A stretch of DNA of 64,000 nucleotides, taken from contig NZ_CP121695.1 in NCBI RefSeq assembly GCF_029761915.1, positions 7,531,501-7,595,500 of the forward strand. The letters are read 5' to 3'. The notes beneath the pieces are model-generated. The model had not been told where the DNA came from and searched no databases. It saw only the letters and a list, made by a program, of their open reading frames with translations. Below, piece by piece: positions 50,978 to 59,742 of the stretch (its first letter is position 1; every line of letters starts with the position of its first letter). The DNA comes from Bradyrhizobium sp. CB1650 (GTDB lineage: Bacteria; Pseudomonadota; Alphaproteobacteria; Rhizobiales; Xanthobacteraceae). The position numbers were made by a program, and so were the translations under genes.

Positions 50978-52564
50978 ATGGACCCGAAGTACGCCATGCG
51001 TGATTGCCTTCTTGCGACGACCTCGCCTCGGGCATACTCTTTCAATTCCAGACCAAGGCGAAAGCAATCTGGGCTTGTTATCGCACTTTCGCTAGCGACT
51101 TGTCTGGTCGGCAATTCCGTACTGGCACAAACCGCGAGCGGCCTTGATCCTAGTAGCCGCCCTGTGGATCAGGCCAGCAAAAGAGGAAAGACTTCCGACC
51201 GGGCCGCAAAGCTCCCGATCCACCTGATCCGTCAGGCAATCCGCCCTCCTTCCCCAGCGCCAGCAGCAGGTCCCGGAGTGCCTTTGGAGAAGCGCGGCAG
51301 TGCGAACGGGGCCGCTCAGACGAGACCGCAAAAGACGATCGATCCCTTCCAAAGATACGACAATCTCCGTGAAAAAGGGTTGTGGTTCCCCATCCCTGGT
51401 CCTGCAGATACGATTGGTCAGGACAAGGGGGGCGTTAGATCTGCGCTGGCGGACGTCGGCATCGGCTATATCGGGTGGACACAAAACTCCTTTGCAAGCA
51501 ACCAGCTCCCGCATGCAGCCAGAAGCACTATCGCAAACCAGCTCTATATGGGCCAGAATCCGACTTTCGCGTCGGCGAACTTCATGATCGTCACCTACGA
51601 TCTGAGCCGGTTTGGCATTGCCGACGGACAGATTGTCGTAGGAGCCGAGCAGCAATACTGGACGTGGGATCGCCCAGGGCCAGATCGAGTGGGACTCAAT
51701 ACGCTCGCCTACTACCAGACTTTCTTCGACAGGACGCTAGAACTCAAACTTGGCTACCTCAGAAACCAAAATGAATTCACCGGCACATTGTTCGGAGGAA
51801 CAGGATCGAACATGTCTGCCTTGTTCCAGGCTGGGATGAGCACCAATGCCGCGCCCACGCCAGCGGCCAACTTGAAGTACAATTTTGACGCTCGCTTGTA
51901 CAACAAGGTCTCCGTCCAGCGCTCAATTAGTCCGGATGGTGCCTATGCTCATATAACCGAGAATCACACCGGCTTGAAATGGAGCACGGCCAATGCAGGC
52001 ATCCTTCTCGTCGAAGAAGCCGGCTACAAAAGCAAGGCTGCTCCCGGCGTACCCGACACGTGGTTGCGGGCGGGCGTTGGTTTCAACACTAGCCGCTACG
52101 TGAATTTGGCGGATCCCAAGCAACAAAGGGAGAGCGGAAATAATTTTCACTACATCGCTGCGGACAGGCAGCTCTGGCAGAGTGACGCCCTTGGGTCGCC
52201 GTCTCGCGGCATCTACGGCGGCTTCTCCGTCATGGGAGCTCCACCTGAGCGCAACAGGATCAGCCAGTATTACGAGCTTCGTCTTTATGCGAAGGGACCT
52301 TTTGATAACCGTCCCAGTGATCTGATTGCTCTCGTTGCGACCAACACGGTCTGGAGTAAGTTTGCAGTGGATGCTGCACTGGCTAAAGGCCAGCTTGCGC
52401 ACCGCGATAGCACAGCAGTTACAGGAACATACATCGCGCATCTCGCTCCGGGGATATATGCAAGCGTCGGACTGTCATACATTCATTACCCGACAAGCAC
52501 CACACACACGCCCCAAACGGAACACGCGCTCAATCTGTTGGTATCTTCGTTGATATTCTTCTGA
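50978..52564 (+). CDS. OprB-like carbohydrate porin
   Basis: 528 residues from the ATG at 50978; a second ATG at 50996 is possible and the frame upstream has no support. A late signal peptide (GLVIALSLATCLVGNSVLAQ, after a basic N-terminal extension) is followed by a Pro/Ala-rich linker and a long beta-barrel: DVGIGYIGWTQNSF, NQLYMGQNPTFASANFMIVT, GLNTLAYYQTFFDRTLELKL, and the C-terminal TPQTEHALNLLVSSLIFF ending in aromatic Phe, the usual outer-membrane sorting signal. It would allow sugars or other solutes to cross the outer membrane. A stem-loop follows 48 bp after the stop. Confidence 0.82.
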   Translation: MDPKYAMRDCLLATTSPRAYSFNSRPRRKQSGLVIALSLATCLVGNSVLAQTASGLDPSSRPVDQASKRGKTSDRAAKLPIHLIRQAIRPPSPAPAAGPGVPLEKRGSANGAAQTRPQKTIDPFQRYDNLREKGLWFPIPGPADTIGQDKGGVRSALADVGIGYIGWTQNSFASNQLPHAARSTIANQLYMGQNPTFASANFMIVTYDLSRFGIADGQIVVGAEQQYWTWDRPGPDRVGLNTLAYYQTFFDRTLELKLGYLRNQNEFTGTLFGGTGSNMSALFQAGMSTNAAPTPAANLKYNFDARLYNKVSVQRSISPDGAYAHITENHTGLKWSTANAGILLVEEAGYKSKAAPGVPDTWLRAGVGFNTSRYVNLADPKQQRESGNNFHYIAADRQLWQSDALGSPSRGIYGGFSVMGAPPERNRISQYYELRLYAKGPFDNRPSDLIALVATNTVWSKFAVDAALAKGQLAHRDSTAVTGTYIAHLAPGIYASVGLSYIHYPTSTTHTPQTEHALNLLVSSLIFF

Positions 52565-52612
52565 TCATCGCAAGCGCCATTCTGCTCCGACGTTATCGTG
52601 ACGCATGGGACC

Positions 52613-52645
52613 GGGCCTTCGCGATCCCCTTGAAGGGATCGGCCC
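52613..52645 (+). terminator. Stem-loop after the porin gene
   Basis: GGGCC-...-GATCCCCTTGAAGGGATC-GGCCC forms a long hairpin 48 bp beyond the porin stop, but without a run of T. It may be an mRNA-stabilising or Rho-dependent structure. Confidence 0.4.
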
Positions 52646-52801
52646 CATCTGCGCTAGACGTTCGGGGGAAGCAAATTGCGTGGGGGCAACGACCTAATTT
52701 TCGACGACAGTTTTTTCAAATTATCTCGCCTTGCGTAGACAGCAGGGGCACCAGGCACGCAATCTACGATGCTTTGCGAGAGCCTTCTGATCAGATCTCG
52801 G

Positions 52802-53059
52802 TCACAGATAGTTATCGAAGTGAGCAGGGTGGCACTCCGAGCATGACTGGGACAGATAAGGAATGTCGCGCACGGTCCAGCGAACCGCTAACGCGACGGC
52901 AACAATCATTGTCCCGAGAAATGTAGCGGCGGCAGACCTCATTGTGGGGTCCCAAAGTTCTCTATGCTGTATGGAAGCCATGAGACGGAATACCGCACCC
53001 TGAATCAAGTACAACACGAGCGTGCTCGGCCCGAGTTTCGCCGCGATAAAGCGGACCAC
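52802..53059 (-). pseudogene. C-terminal fragment of an acyltransferase-3 family membrane protein
   Basis: 85 residues with two hydrophobic helices: LGPSTLVLYLIQGAVFRLMA and AAATFLGTMIVAVALAVRWT. The pattern of a helix with Y-L-I-Q/H near the C-terminus is that of acyltransferase-3 proteins, the family of Nod-factor O-acetyltransferases NolL and NodX and of ExoZ. The rest of the gene is missing upstream. It may be a NolL-like relic, but the fragment is too short to be sure. Confidence 0.45.
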
Positions 53060-53353
53060 CCGACTTGAGTGACCAATATTCCATCATCGAAGCAGGACCT
53101 CAATCATTACCACTGAGCATGAAGGCTTAAGCTATGCAGGTTGCGAAGTACCGCGCTCGCCGAGGAATTTGGGTCCCAATCAGGAAAAGCCTTTGCCAGC
53201 AAACTTTCGTTTCGTGGCCATGTTCTTGGCGCTTGTCCATCGCCTGCACTTGGCGCGGTGCTGCGTCGAACACGAATGCGTTGGATCTGTACCAGCTGCG
53301 GTTTTCAAGACATGAATTCGCGGACTATGTGAAAGGCTCAGGGATGCAGAAAG
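53060..53353. other. Spacer before the second IS21 insertion
   Basis: No gene identified. The 6 bp at 53354-53359 (CAGGTC) are the left target duplication of the IS; the right copy is at 56111-56116. Confidence 0.6.
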
Positions 53354-53618
53354 CAGGTCTGCGGATTCCGACGAAGTCGCCCGGGTGTACCGATATGAAG
53401 TCGCCCGGGGATTCCGAGATGATGTCGCCCACCTTTCCGATTTGATCTCGCCCGGGGGCGAGGCGTTCTGGCCGGTAGATTCTCTGGCATTGGGCGAGCC
53501 GCATGGTCAATCTGGAATCGCGGCTTGAACCTCCTCTTTTCTGCTGCTGTTGCTGTGGGCATGTGGGCAACGGCTTGGCGTTGTCCAAGCGCAGCGGCAT
53601 GTCCACAGCGTCGCGGGC

Positions 53619-54363
53619 TCAGGCCTTTCGGGCGGATTGCCGGGTTCGTCGCAGGCTCTCGCCGGTGAGGTCGAGCCGATGGGCATTGTGGACGAGGCGA
53701 TCGAGCACGGCGTCGGCGTAGGTGGGATCTCCAATGAGCACATGCCACTGGTCCACGGGGAGCTGGCTGGTGACGATGGTGGAACGATGACCGTAGCGAT
53801 CTTCGAGGATTTCCAGGAGGTCGTGACGGGCACCGGCGTCGAGCGGCTCGAGCCCCCAGTCATCGAGGATCAGCAGATCGACACGGCCGAGCCCGCGCAA
53901 TAGGCGCGGATGGCGGCCGTCACCGCGCGCGAGAGCGAGGTGATCGAACAGCCGCGGAACACGTTGATAGAGCACGGAGCGATTGTCACGGCAGGCCTTG
54001 TGGCCGAGCGCCGAGGCGAGCCAGCTCTTGCCGACGCCGGCTGGGCCGCAGATCAGCAGGTTGGCATGGTCGTCGATCCAGCGGCCCTCGACAAGCTTGG
54101 CGAACAGCGGGCGGTCGAGTCCGCGCGGGGTGCGGTAGTCAATATCCTCGACGCAGGCCTGCTGGCGCAGCTTCGCGTAGCGCAGGCGGGTGGCGAGCCG
54201 CTTGTCATGGCGCAGCGAGGCTTCACGTTCGAGCAGCAGCGCGAGCCATTCGGCGTGACCGAGGCTATTGGCCTCGCCGGTTGCTTCGATGTCGGCGAAG
54301 GCCTTGGCCATCCCGTGGAGGCCGAGGGCGTTGAGGCGGTCGAGGGTCGGATGGGTGAGCAAG
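53619..54363 (-). CDS. istB: IstB ATPase helper of the second IS21 element
   Basis: 248 residues from a TTG at 54363 (LLTHPTLDRLNALGLHG), with AGGAGA upstream; the open frame continues far upstream but overlaps istA and is spurious. Walker A is CGPAGVGKSWLASALGHKA and Walker B is VDLLILDDWGLEPLD. The sensor region is STIVTSQLPVDQWHVLIGDP. It belongs to a different IS21 subgroup from the 40.1 kb copy. Confidence 0.92.
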
Positions 54364-54373
54364 GGATGGTCTC

Positions 54374-55927
54374 CTAGTTGTAGTAGCGCGGTCCGCGGAT
54401 GTTGGCATGCAAGATCGGCGCATCGTCCGCGGAGCGCTGATGAGCAGGACGCCGATCGAGATTGTTGGCGAGGATCGACTTGACCGAGCCGTAGGTGCGA
54501 GCGCCGATGTCGATCGCCCGCGCAGCCGCGGCTTCCAGCCGTTCGCGCCCATAGGAGGCGGCAAGCCTGAGGATGCCGAGGCAGGCGCGGAAGCCTTGCT
54601 CGGGGTGCGAGCGCTCGTCGAGAATGAGGTCGCACAACGCGCTGGTCGCTGGCCCAATCGCGGCAGCGTCCTGGCGGATACGCGCGATGGTCCAGCCGGC
54701 GTAGCGCCGATGGCTGGAGGCCATGTGCTCCGGCACGGTGGTGTGCTTGTGATTGCCGCTCATGCGCTGATGCGCGGCAATCCGCTCGCCCTTGTGGAAG
54801 ATCTCGACAGTGCGTGCGGTGAACCGGACCTCGACCTCGGCACGGGCGAAGCGATGCGGAACGCTGTAGTAATGCTTCTCCACCTCGACGTGGTAGTCCA
54901 GGCTGACGCGGCGGATACGCCACTCGGCGAGCACGTAGGGGCTCGCCGGCAACGGCTTGAGCGCCGGCCGATCGACCTCCTCGAGCAGCCGGCGGCGGGT
55001 CACGCCGAGCCGCCGGATCGGCCGCTCCTCGTTGAGCCTGGTAAGCAACTCGCCAATCGCCGCGTTGACCTCGGCAAGGCTGTAGAAGGTGCGATGGCGC
55101 AGGCGACCGAGCAGCCAACGCTCGACGACGAGGACGGCCTGCTCGACCTTGGCCTTGTCGCGCGGCTTGCGTGGCCGTGCCGGCAAGATGGCGGCGCCGT
55201 AATGCGCCGCCATCTCCGCATAAGTGCGATTGATCTGCGGGTCGTAGAGGCTCGCCTTGATAACCGCGACCTTGGTATTGTCGGGCACCAGCAGCGCCGG
55301 CACGCCGTCAATCGCCGCCAAAGTGCCGACGTGGGCACTGATCCAGTCGGCAAGCCCCTGCGTCCACGTCGCCTGCGCATAGGTGAAGCTCGAGGCCCCG
55401 AGCACGGCGACAAAGATCTGCGCCATTCTGCGCTCACCAGTGAGGCGATCGACCACCACCGGCACGCCGTCGCCGGCATAGTCGACGAACAGCTTGTCGC
55501 CGGCTGCGTGCGCCTGGCGCATCGTCACCGACAGGCGGCCCTCCCAGGCGCGGTAAAGCTCACAGAAGCGCGAGTACCGGTATCCGCCGGGCTCGGCGGC
55601 GATGTATTCCTCCCACAGGATCGACAGCGTCACGTGCTTGCGCTTGAGCTCGCGGTGAACGGCTGCCCAGTCGGGCTCGGCGATGCGGCGGTGACCCTGC
55701 CGGTTGCCATTGCCGGTCTTGGCGAACAGGCGGAGTTCCAGAGCCGCGTCCGTGAGCTCGTCGGGCAACGGCCAGGTCAGACCCGCGGCCTCGAACCGCC
55801 GGATCGCCAGCCGCACCGTCGAGGGCGCCGCTCCTACCCGTCGCGCAATCTCGCGGCTCGGCAGCCCGGCCGCCTTCATCCTGATCACATCGCGCACACG
55901 GCGCATCGCAAGCCTCTCCGTCGGCAT
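54374..55927 (-). CDS. istA: IstA transposase of the second IS21 element
   Basis: 517 residues. The N-terminal HTH domain is RVRDVIRMKAAGLPSREIAR and VGAAPSTVRLAIRRFEAAGL. The DDE core has LFVDYAGDGVPVVVDRLTGE (first Asp), ALLVPDNTKVAV (second Asp) and RKPRDKAKVEQAVLVVERWL (Glu). The C-terminal part includes HYYSVPHRFARAEVEVRFTA. All catalytic residues are visible. The gene ends 10 bp before istB. Confidence 0.94.
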   Translation of the reverse strand: MPTERLAMRRVRDVIRMKAAGLPSREIARRVGAAPSTVRLAIRRFEAAGLTWPLPDELTDAALELRLFAKTGNGNRQGHRRIAEPDWAAVHRELKRKHVTLSILWEEYIAAEPGGYRYSRFCELYRAWEGRLSVTMRQAHAAGDKLFVDYAGDGVPVVVDRLTGERRMAQIFVAVLGASSFTYAQATWTQGLADWISAHVGTLAAIDGVPALLVPDNTKVAVIKASLYDPQINRTYAEMAAHYGAAILPARPRKPRDKAKVEQAVLVVERWLLGRLRHRTFYSLAEVNAAIGELLTRLNEERPIRRLGVTRRRLLEEVDRPALKPLPASPYVLAEWRIRRVSLDYHVEVEKHYYSVPHRFARAEVEVRFTARTVEIFHKGERIAAHQRMSGNHKHTTVPEHMASSHRRYAGWTIARIRQDAAAIGPATSALCDLILDERSHPEQGFRACLGILRLAASYGRERLEAAAARAIDIGARTYGSVKSILANNLDRRPAHQRSADDAPILHANIRGPRYYN

Positions 55928-56126
55928 CCAGGGTCCCCCTTCGCAAAGCCGAAAGGGTTGACCCTATGGGAGCCAGAAGAGACCTCGTCACCCGGGCGAC
56001 ATCATCCCGGAATGGTGGGCGACATCATCTCGGAATGGGTGGGCGACTTCAAATCGGAATGGTGGGCGAGATCATCTCGGAATGCTGGGCGACATCGAGC
56101 GGAATCCGCACAGGTCCCAGCATGCA

Positions 56127-58397
56127 CTAAATTCGTAGAATACCTTGACCAAGTTCAGGATAAATGCGTACGCGCTGGCGACCTTCGCTTTCCACCAATT
56201 CGCCCCTGTAAGACACTCCGCGGATATTGAAATAGGTTGGCTGCCCCGCCTGCGGCAGGATGCCTTGGCCGTCCAGGACGCGGACAAGGTAAGGTGGCAG
56301 GAATCGCTCTCGGTGCTCCCATCCCCCGCGGATCAGATACCCAAGATCAATGCGCCCCTCACCGGATTGCGCGGCTGGCACGATCGGCCGGGGACGATGG
56401 AGCGACTGAGACGGGCCGGGTTCATCCGGCTGGCTCACGCGAGGATGATGGATCAGGCGAACATCCATGCGGCCTTGCGGTCCCAACGTCGCGGAATAGC
56501 GCTCCCCATCGATCGCAAACTGACTTGGCCCGAACTGGTTTGGCAGCAGATTGATATTGCTCAACACGTCGATCAACACGTCTGAAGCCGCCTGGGAGCC
56601 GTGGCGCCAGTCGGCGCCAATGATCGCTCCGATATCCCGCAGCTCCGGACCCGCCCCGGCCGGTCCTGCGAACGACGAGGCGGCTGCAAATTCGGATGCT
56701 GGCGCAGAGCGCGCATCGTCACGCAAGTCGTGGGGTGTGGGTGGATCCAGATCAACGAAGGAGTCGAGGCCGCCGTAGATGTTTGACGATCGGGGCCTCA
56801 CGGATGATGGCGATGCGGGTTCTTGCATCTGTTGCCCCAGCCAGGGCCAGGCACCCTGGCTCGGGGTGGCTGGAGTGGCAGGAAGCTCAAGCGGCGGATG
56901 AGCCTGCGCGCCCCAGTGCGGCGCCGGCACTGGTGAGGCGGGTCCGTGGATCTGCTCACCAAGCCAATCCCAGGCTCCGGCGCTCGGCGTCGCAGGCGTT
57001 ACGGGAAGCAGCTGGGACGAGCCGGCCTGCCATCCGCTTTGCGGCGCGGGCGTCGACGGGCCAGATCGGTGCAATTGATCTCCAAGCCACTCCCAAGCTC
57101 CCGCGCTCGGTGTGGCTGGCGTTGAGGGAAGCTCCTGTGACGAGTGCGCTTGCCGAGCAGCTTCCGCAGAAGGCTGACCCGGGTCCTCAGGAGGCGGCAA
57201 TCCAAGTGCCCTGTTCGCCTCAAGGATTTGCTTATAGCGACCAAGCCTCACCAGATCAGCGTTGATCTTGCTGTCTCCGGTTTCCTGCTTGTACTCCCCG
57301 ACGTCCTGAGCAAGCCCAGGGGTGGAAAGTCGCCCGGAGATCGGGTGTCTGTCATGCGTCTGCAGCCACTCACTCAGCCTGAACATGCGGCGAGTTTGCC
57401 TGTCGATCGTCTTTGGATCGATTCTGTTTGTTGCCTTTTCTGCGGCGGCCCACATGCGGATGAGGTTTGCGTCCTCAGCATGAGGAGCCAGCCGGCGGAG
57501 ATCGGCTGCCAAGGTGTTTCCGGCACCGACTTCACGAAGCTTCTTCAGGGCCGCCTTGATGCGCGTGCCGCGGTCCTTTGCGTATGTGTTGACGTCCTCA
57601 TCGAGTTCAGCTTCCAACTGGTGGTTTTCCACCTCGGGATTTTCCAGCTGCGCGTTTTCCAATTCCCGGCGAATTCGATCGGCGATCGAGGGCCTGCCGG
57701 CGTTACTGAGGCGCGCGCTCAAATGACGCAAATCGGCTGCCGCATTCCTGATGGTGCCATCGGTGAGGTTACCCGCCGCCTTGCTTCGGAAATCTTCAAT
57801 AAGCTCCTCATCGTCCTGAGAGACCCAGCGTGTCCGGCCCGGCTGCCTGGCGTAATCCATTCGTAAATTCGTCGAAAAGACGTCAGATTGCCCTGCGTCG
57901 CGCGACGACTTTCCGCTGCCGTTCACGCCAAGGGCCTTGCCGACTCCCGACTTGAAGCGTGACCATAATCCGCGGCTTTTTCCGCTCTTGGCCGACGCGG
58001 CAGACTCTGCGTCCGGAAAGCTGTAGCGTGCGCTGCTGAACAGATCATCTCGCAAACTGGACTGCGGCACTTGTGCCGAATCGGGAAGCTGAAAGCCGGG
58101 AATGTCTACGCTCTGGCGCGTGCCGCCTAGCGCACCCTCCCTGAAAGCGGAGTGCGGCGGCACCCGCATCGAACCGCCGAAACCCTCCCGCCGGACTGCT
58201 CGACCACCTCCTGCGGGAGCCCGCTCAGGGGAAGTTGACTTGCTTTGATCAGAAGGATCGAGATGCAAATCCTCTATCCGCTGCTCAAAATCGCCTTGCT
58301 CGCTTGAGTCGCCCAATCGCTGTGCCGCCCGCCCCTGGAGAGCGGCGTACTCCCGCATCCAGGCACCTGAATCGAAGAATGGGTCAACCGGATCCAT
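56127..58397 (-). CDS. Candidate type III effector with 41-residue proline-rich repeats
   Basis: 756 residues from the ATG at 58397 (MDPVDPFFDSGAWMREYAAL), which has GAGGAG 6 bp upstream. A tts box lies about 100 bp above. There is no signal peptide and the N-terminus is Ser/Asp-rich, as in Nop proteins. Residues about 180-370 form a helical region (GNLTDGTIRNAAADLRHLSA; VNTYAKDRGTRIKAALKKLR) with integrase-like tandem features. Three repeats of about 41 residues follow (LPSTPATPSAGAWEWLGDQL and two variants). The C-terminal part has SFVDLDPPTPHDLRDDARSA and two similar sub-sequences (NLLPNQFGPSQFAIDGERYS and ILPQAGQPTYFNIRGVSYRG). No protease or kinase motif was found. The layout resembles the non-catalytic part of NopD-type effectors. 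Confidence 0.7.
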   Translation of the reverse strand: MDPVDPFFDSGAWMREYAALQGRAAQRLGDSSEQGDFEQRIEDLHLDPSDQSKSTSPERAPAGGGRAVRREGFGGSMRVPPHSAFREGALGGTRQSVDIPGFQLPDSAQVPQSSLRDDLFSSARYSFPDAESAASAKSGKSRGLWSRFKSGVGKALGVNGSGKSSRDAGQSDVFSTNLRMDYARQPGRTRWVSQDDEELIEDFRSKAAGNLTDGTIRNAAADLRHLSARLSNAGRPSIADRIRRELENAQLENPEVENHQLEAELDEDVNTYAKDRGTRIKAALKKLREVGAGNTLAADLRRLAPHAEDANLIRMWAAAEKATNRIDPKTIDRQTRRMFRLSEWLQTHDRHPISGRLSTPGLAQDVGEYKQETGDSKINADLVRLGRYKQILEANRALGLPPPEDPGQPSAEAARQAHSSQELPSTPATPSAGAWEWLGDQLHRSGPSTPAPQSGWQAGSSQLLPVTPATPSAGAWDWLGEQIHGPASPVPAPHWGAQAHPPLELPATPATPSQGAWPWLGQQMQEPASPSSVRPRSSNIYGGLDSFVDLDPPTPHDLRDDARSAPASEFAAASSFAGPAGAGPELRDIGAIIGADWRHGSQAASDVLIDVLSNINLLPNQFGPSQFAIDGERYSATLGPQGRMDVRLIHHPRVSQPDEPGPSQSLHRPRPIVPAAQSGEGRIDLGYLIRGGWEHRERFLPPYLVRVLDGQGILPQAGQPTYFNIRGVSYRGELVESEGRQRVRIYPELGQGILRI
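56825..57150 (-). repeat. Three tandem 123-bp repeats inside the effector candidate
   Basis: Each unit codes for LP-x-TPATPS-x-GAW-x-WLG-x-Q followed by a variable Pro/Ser-rich spacer. Equivalent bases recur at exactly 123-bp intervals (for example near 56836, 56959 and 57082). Units differ at many codons, so the duplication is not recent but the length has been kept. Confidence 0.85.
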
Positions 58398-58498
58398 CCT
58401 GCTCTCCTCATGTTTGTATAGACGCTGCAGCAATCCGTACGGCCTCGACTACGGCCAGATAGCAGCTCGTTCAGCAAGAAGCAGATTTACGATTGTTG

Positions 58499-58526
58499 TA
58501 GCCGCAACCTTTCTAAAAGCTGACGA
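58499..58526 (-). promoter_or_regulatory. tts box of the repeat effector gene
   Basis: On the minus strand the element runs CGTCAGCTTTTAGAAAGGTT followed by GCGGCTA. It matches the TtsI-binding consensus CGTCAGCTT-N-TCGAAAGCT-...-CTA except at a few positions. It lies about 100 bp above the ATG at 58397. Confidence 0.8.
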
Positions 58527-58599
58527 GATCAGGATATTGCTGCGCGCGAGACCGGCCTCGCATCGGCACCCGCCTGACGACAGGAGCGAGTCGCTCCAA

Positions 58600-59160
58600 T
58601 TTTGCCGCACCTCTTCGCCAGTCTCGTGTTCGAGCTGACGAAATTGGTCGACCGATATAACAATGGATCGCCGGTCGATCGAGCGCCGAATTCAAGCATC
58701 ACGGCGGGGCTCACATAGCCGCTACCAGTCTCCAATGGATCATACGTGACGGGCATCTTGTCGTCCTTGGCATCAATTTTGGTAGTGAGCTTGTCCTGCT
58801 GCAGGGGCTCATTGATGACGCACAACGTCTTTTTCTTGACGCAGGCCGGAGGCGTTCTCGCGCGTTGGCACTTTTGCTTTGACTGCGCTTCTGAGGGACC
58901 AAATTGTCCACCAAGTCCGGAGCTGTTGCTCGAATGCGGTAGTCGTCCGGGAAACGGCGGAACTGCGCCGTAAGCCTTCGAAAGCGACGTTCGCCCTTGA
59001 AGACGAGATGCTCGCCCAGTGGCCACCAGCGCGTTCAGGCGTCAAACGACCCAAACATTCTTTTTCGAGAAGATGTGCAGGCCGTCCTGAGTTCGCAGCA
59101 GTAACGTTGAGCACCTCTCGGGATCGGATAAGTTTAAAGTTTATCCCGCGCGCAGTTCGC
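58600..59160 (-). pseudogene. Frameshifted AbiEii-type nucleotidyltransferase toxin
   Basis: Pieces in three minus-strand frames line up with AbiEii: SREVLNVTAANSGRPAHLLE and KE at the start (about 59120), GRTSLSKAYGAVPPFPG (the nucleotidyltransferase motif, normally GGTSLSKAYG) near 58960, and MPVTYDPLETGSGYVSPAVM then LEFGARSTGDP near 58700. Frameshifts separate the parts, so it is inactive. It follows an AbiEi-like gene, the usual antitoxin-toxin order. Confidence 0.65.
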
Positions 59161-59742
59161 TTACGGGCCTGGCAGGCCAAATTGGCCATGAAGATCTCTG
59201 GCAGACTTCGGTTCGCTCAATTCAATCGGGCTCAGTCTTTGACGGAGGGACCGCAAGGCTTCTCGTGCAGTCTCGGGGCCGCCCCGCTCGAGCGCGCGCA
59301 CGACCTCGCCGGCACGACGGCTTGGCCATCGTAAGCTGCCGACGCGGACATGCTTGAACTCCAAAACTTGCTTGCCAAGATGGACCTTGCGGGAAGCCCC
59401 CGAAGTCAAATAAATCTGCCGAATAGTCAGCGGCCTCGTCAAACCGAGTTGTTTGGCTGAGGCAGCGCCTCCGCAACCGATGATTTCACCGCTGCGCGCC
59501 TTGGTCTCCTCAACAACTTTTCGACCGACTGAGCTCTCGTCCCGAAGCGGCTTTCGACGGGACGCAGATACGCCCTCGCCTCGCGCGCGGGAACTTTCGT
59601 CGCTCGGCAAGACCGAAGGGGCCTCATAGACGGCAGCGCACTGTCTAAGGTGCAAAAGCACCTTGGCAGCGATGGGCGAGGCTTCACGATCGATCTTTAC
59701 GTACCGCCCGCAGAGCAATGATAAGTATCTCTGCCGCCTCAT
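59161..59742 (-). pseudogene. DUF6088/AbiEi-like antitoxin, probably truncated
   Basis: 193 residues. The C-terminal part matches the AbiEi/DUF6088 type: GCGGAASAKQLGLTRPLTIR, QIYLTSGASRKVHLGKQVLE, PSRRAGEVVRALERGGPETA and LRSLRQRLSP. The N-terminal winged-helix region expected in intact members is not recognisable, and the start ATG overlaps the nopM stop, which looks accidental. Together with the frameshifted toxin gene after it, this is the remains of a type IV AbiE-like toxin-antitoxin module. Confidence 0.6.

Larger units (their letters stand above)
53360..56110 (-). mobile_element. IS21-family insertion sequence (second copy), complete
   Basis: 2751 bp flanked by CAGGTC (53354-53359 and 56111-56116). 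Left end TGCGGATTCCG and inverted right end TGCGGATTCCG are identical for 11 bp. Inside each end are several copies of a transposase-binding repeat of the form ATTCCGA-x-x-x-GATGTCGCCC: at the left about 53360-53455, and at the right about 55990-56110. istA and istB are intact. The right end lies 17 bp from the stop of the repeat effector, so the insertion did not break that gene. Confidence 0.92.

Noticed and set aside
53619..55118. 499-residue reading frame including istB
   Set aside because: Its first half is an out-of-frame shadow of istA; the istB start is at 54363.
58620..58645. Minus-strand CGTCAGCTCGAACACGAG as another tts box
   Set aside because: Only the first eight bases match and it lies inside the broken AbiEii gene.
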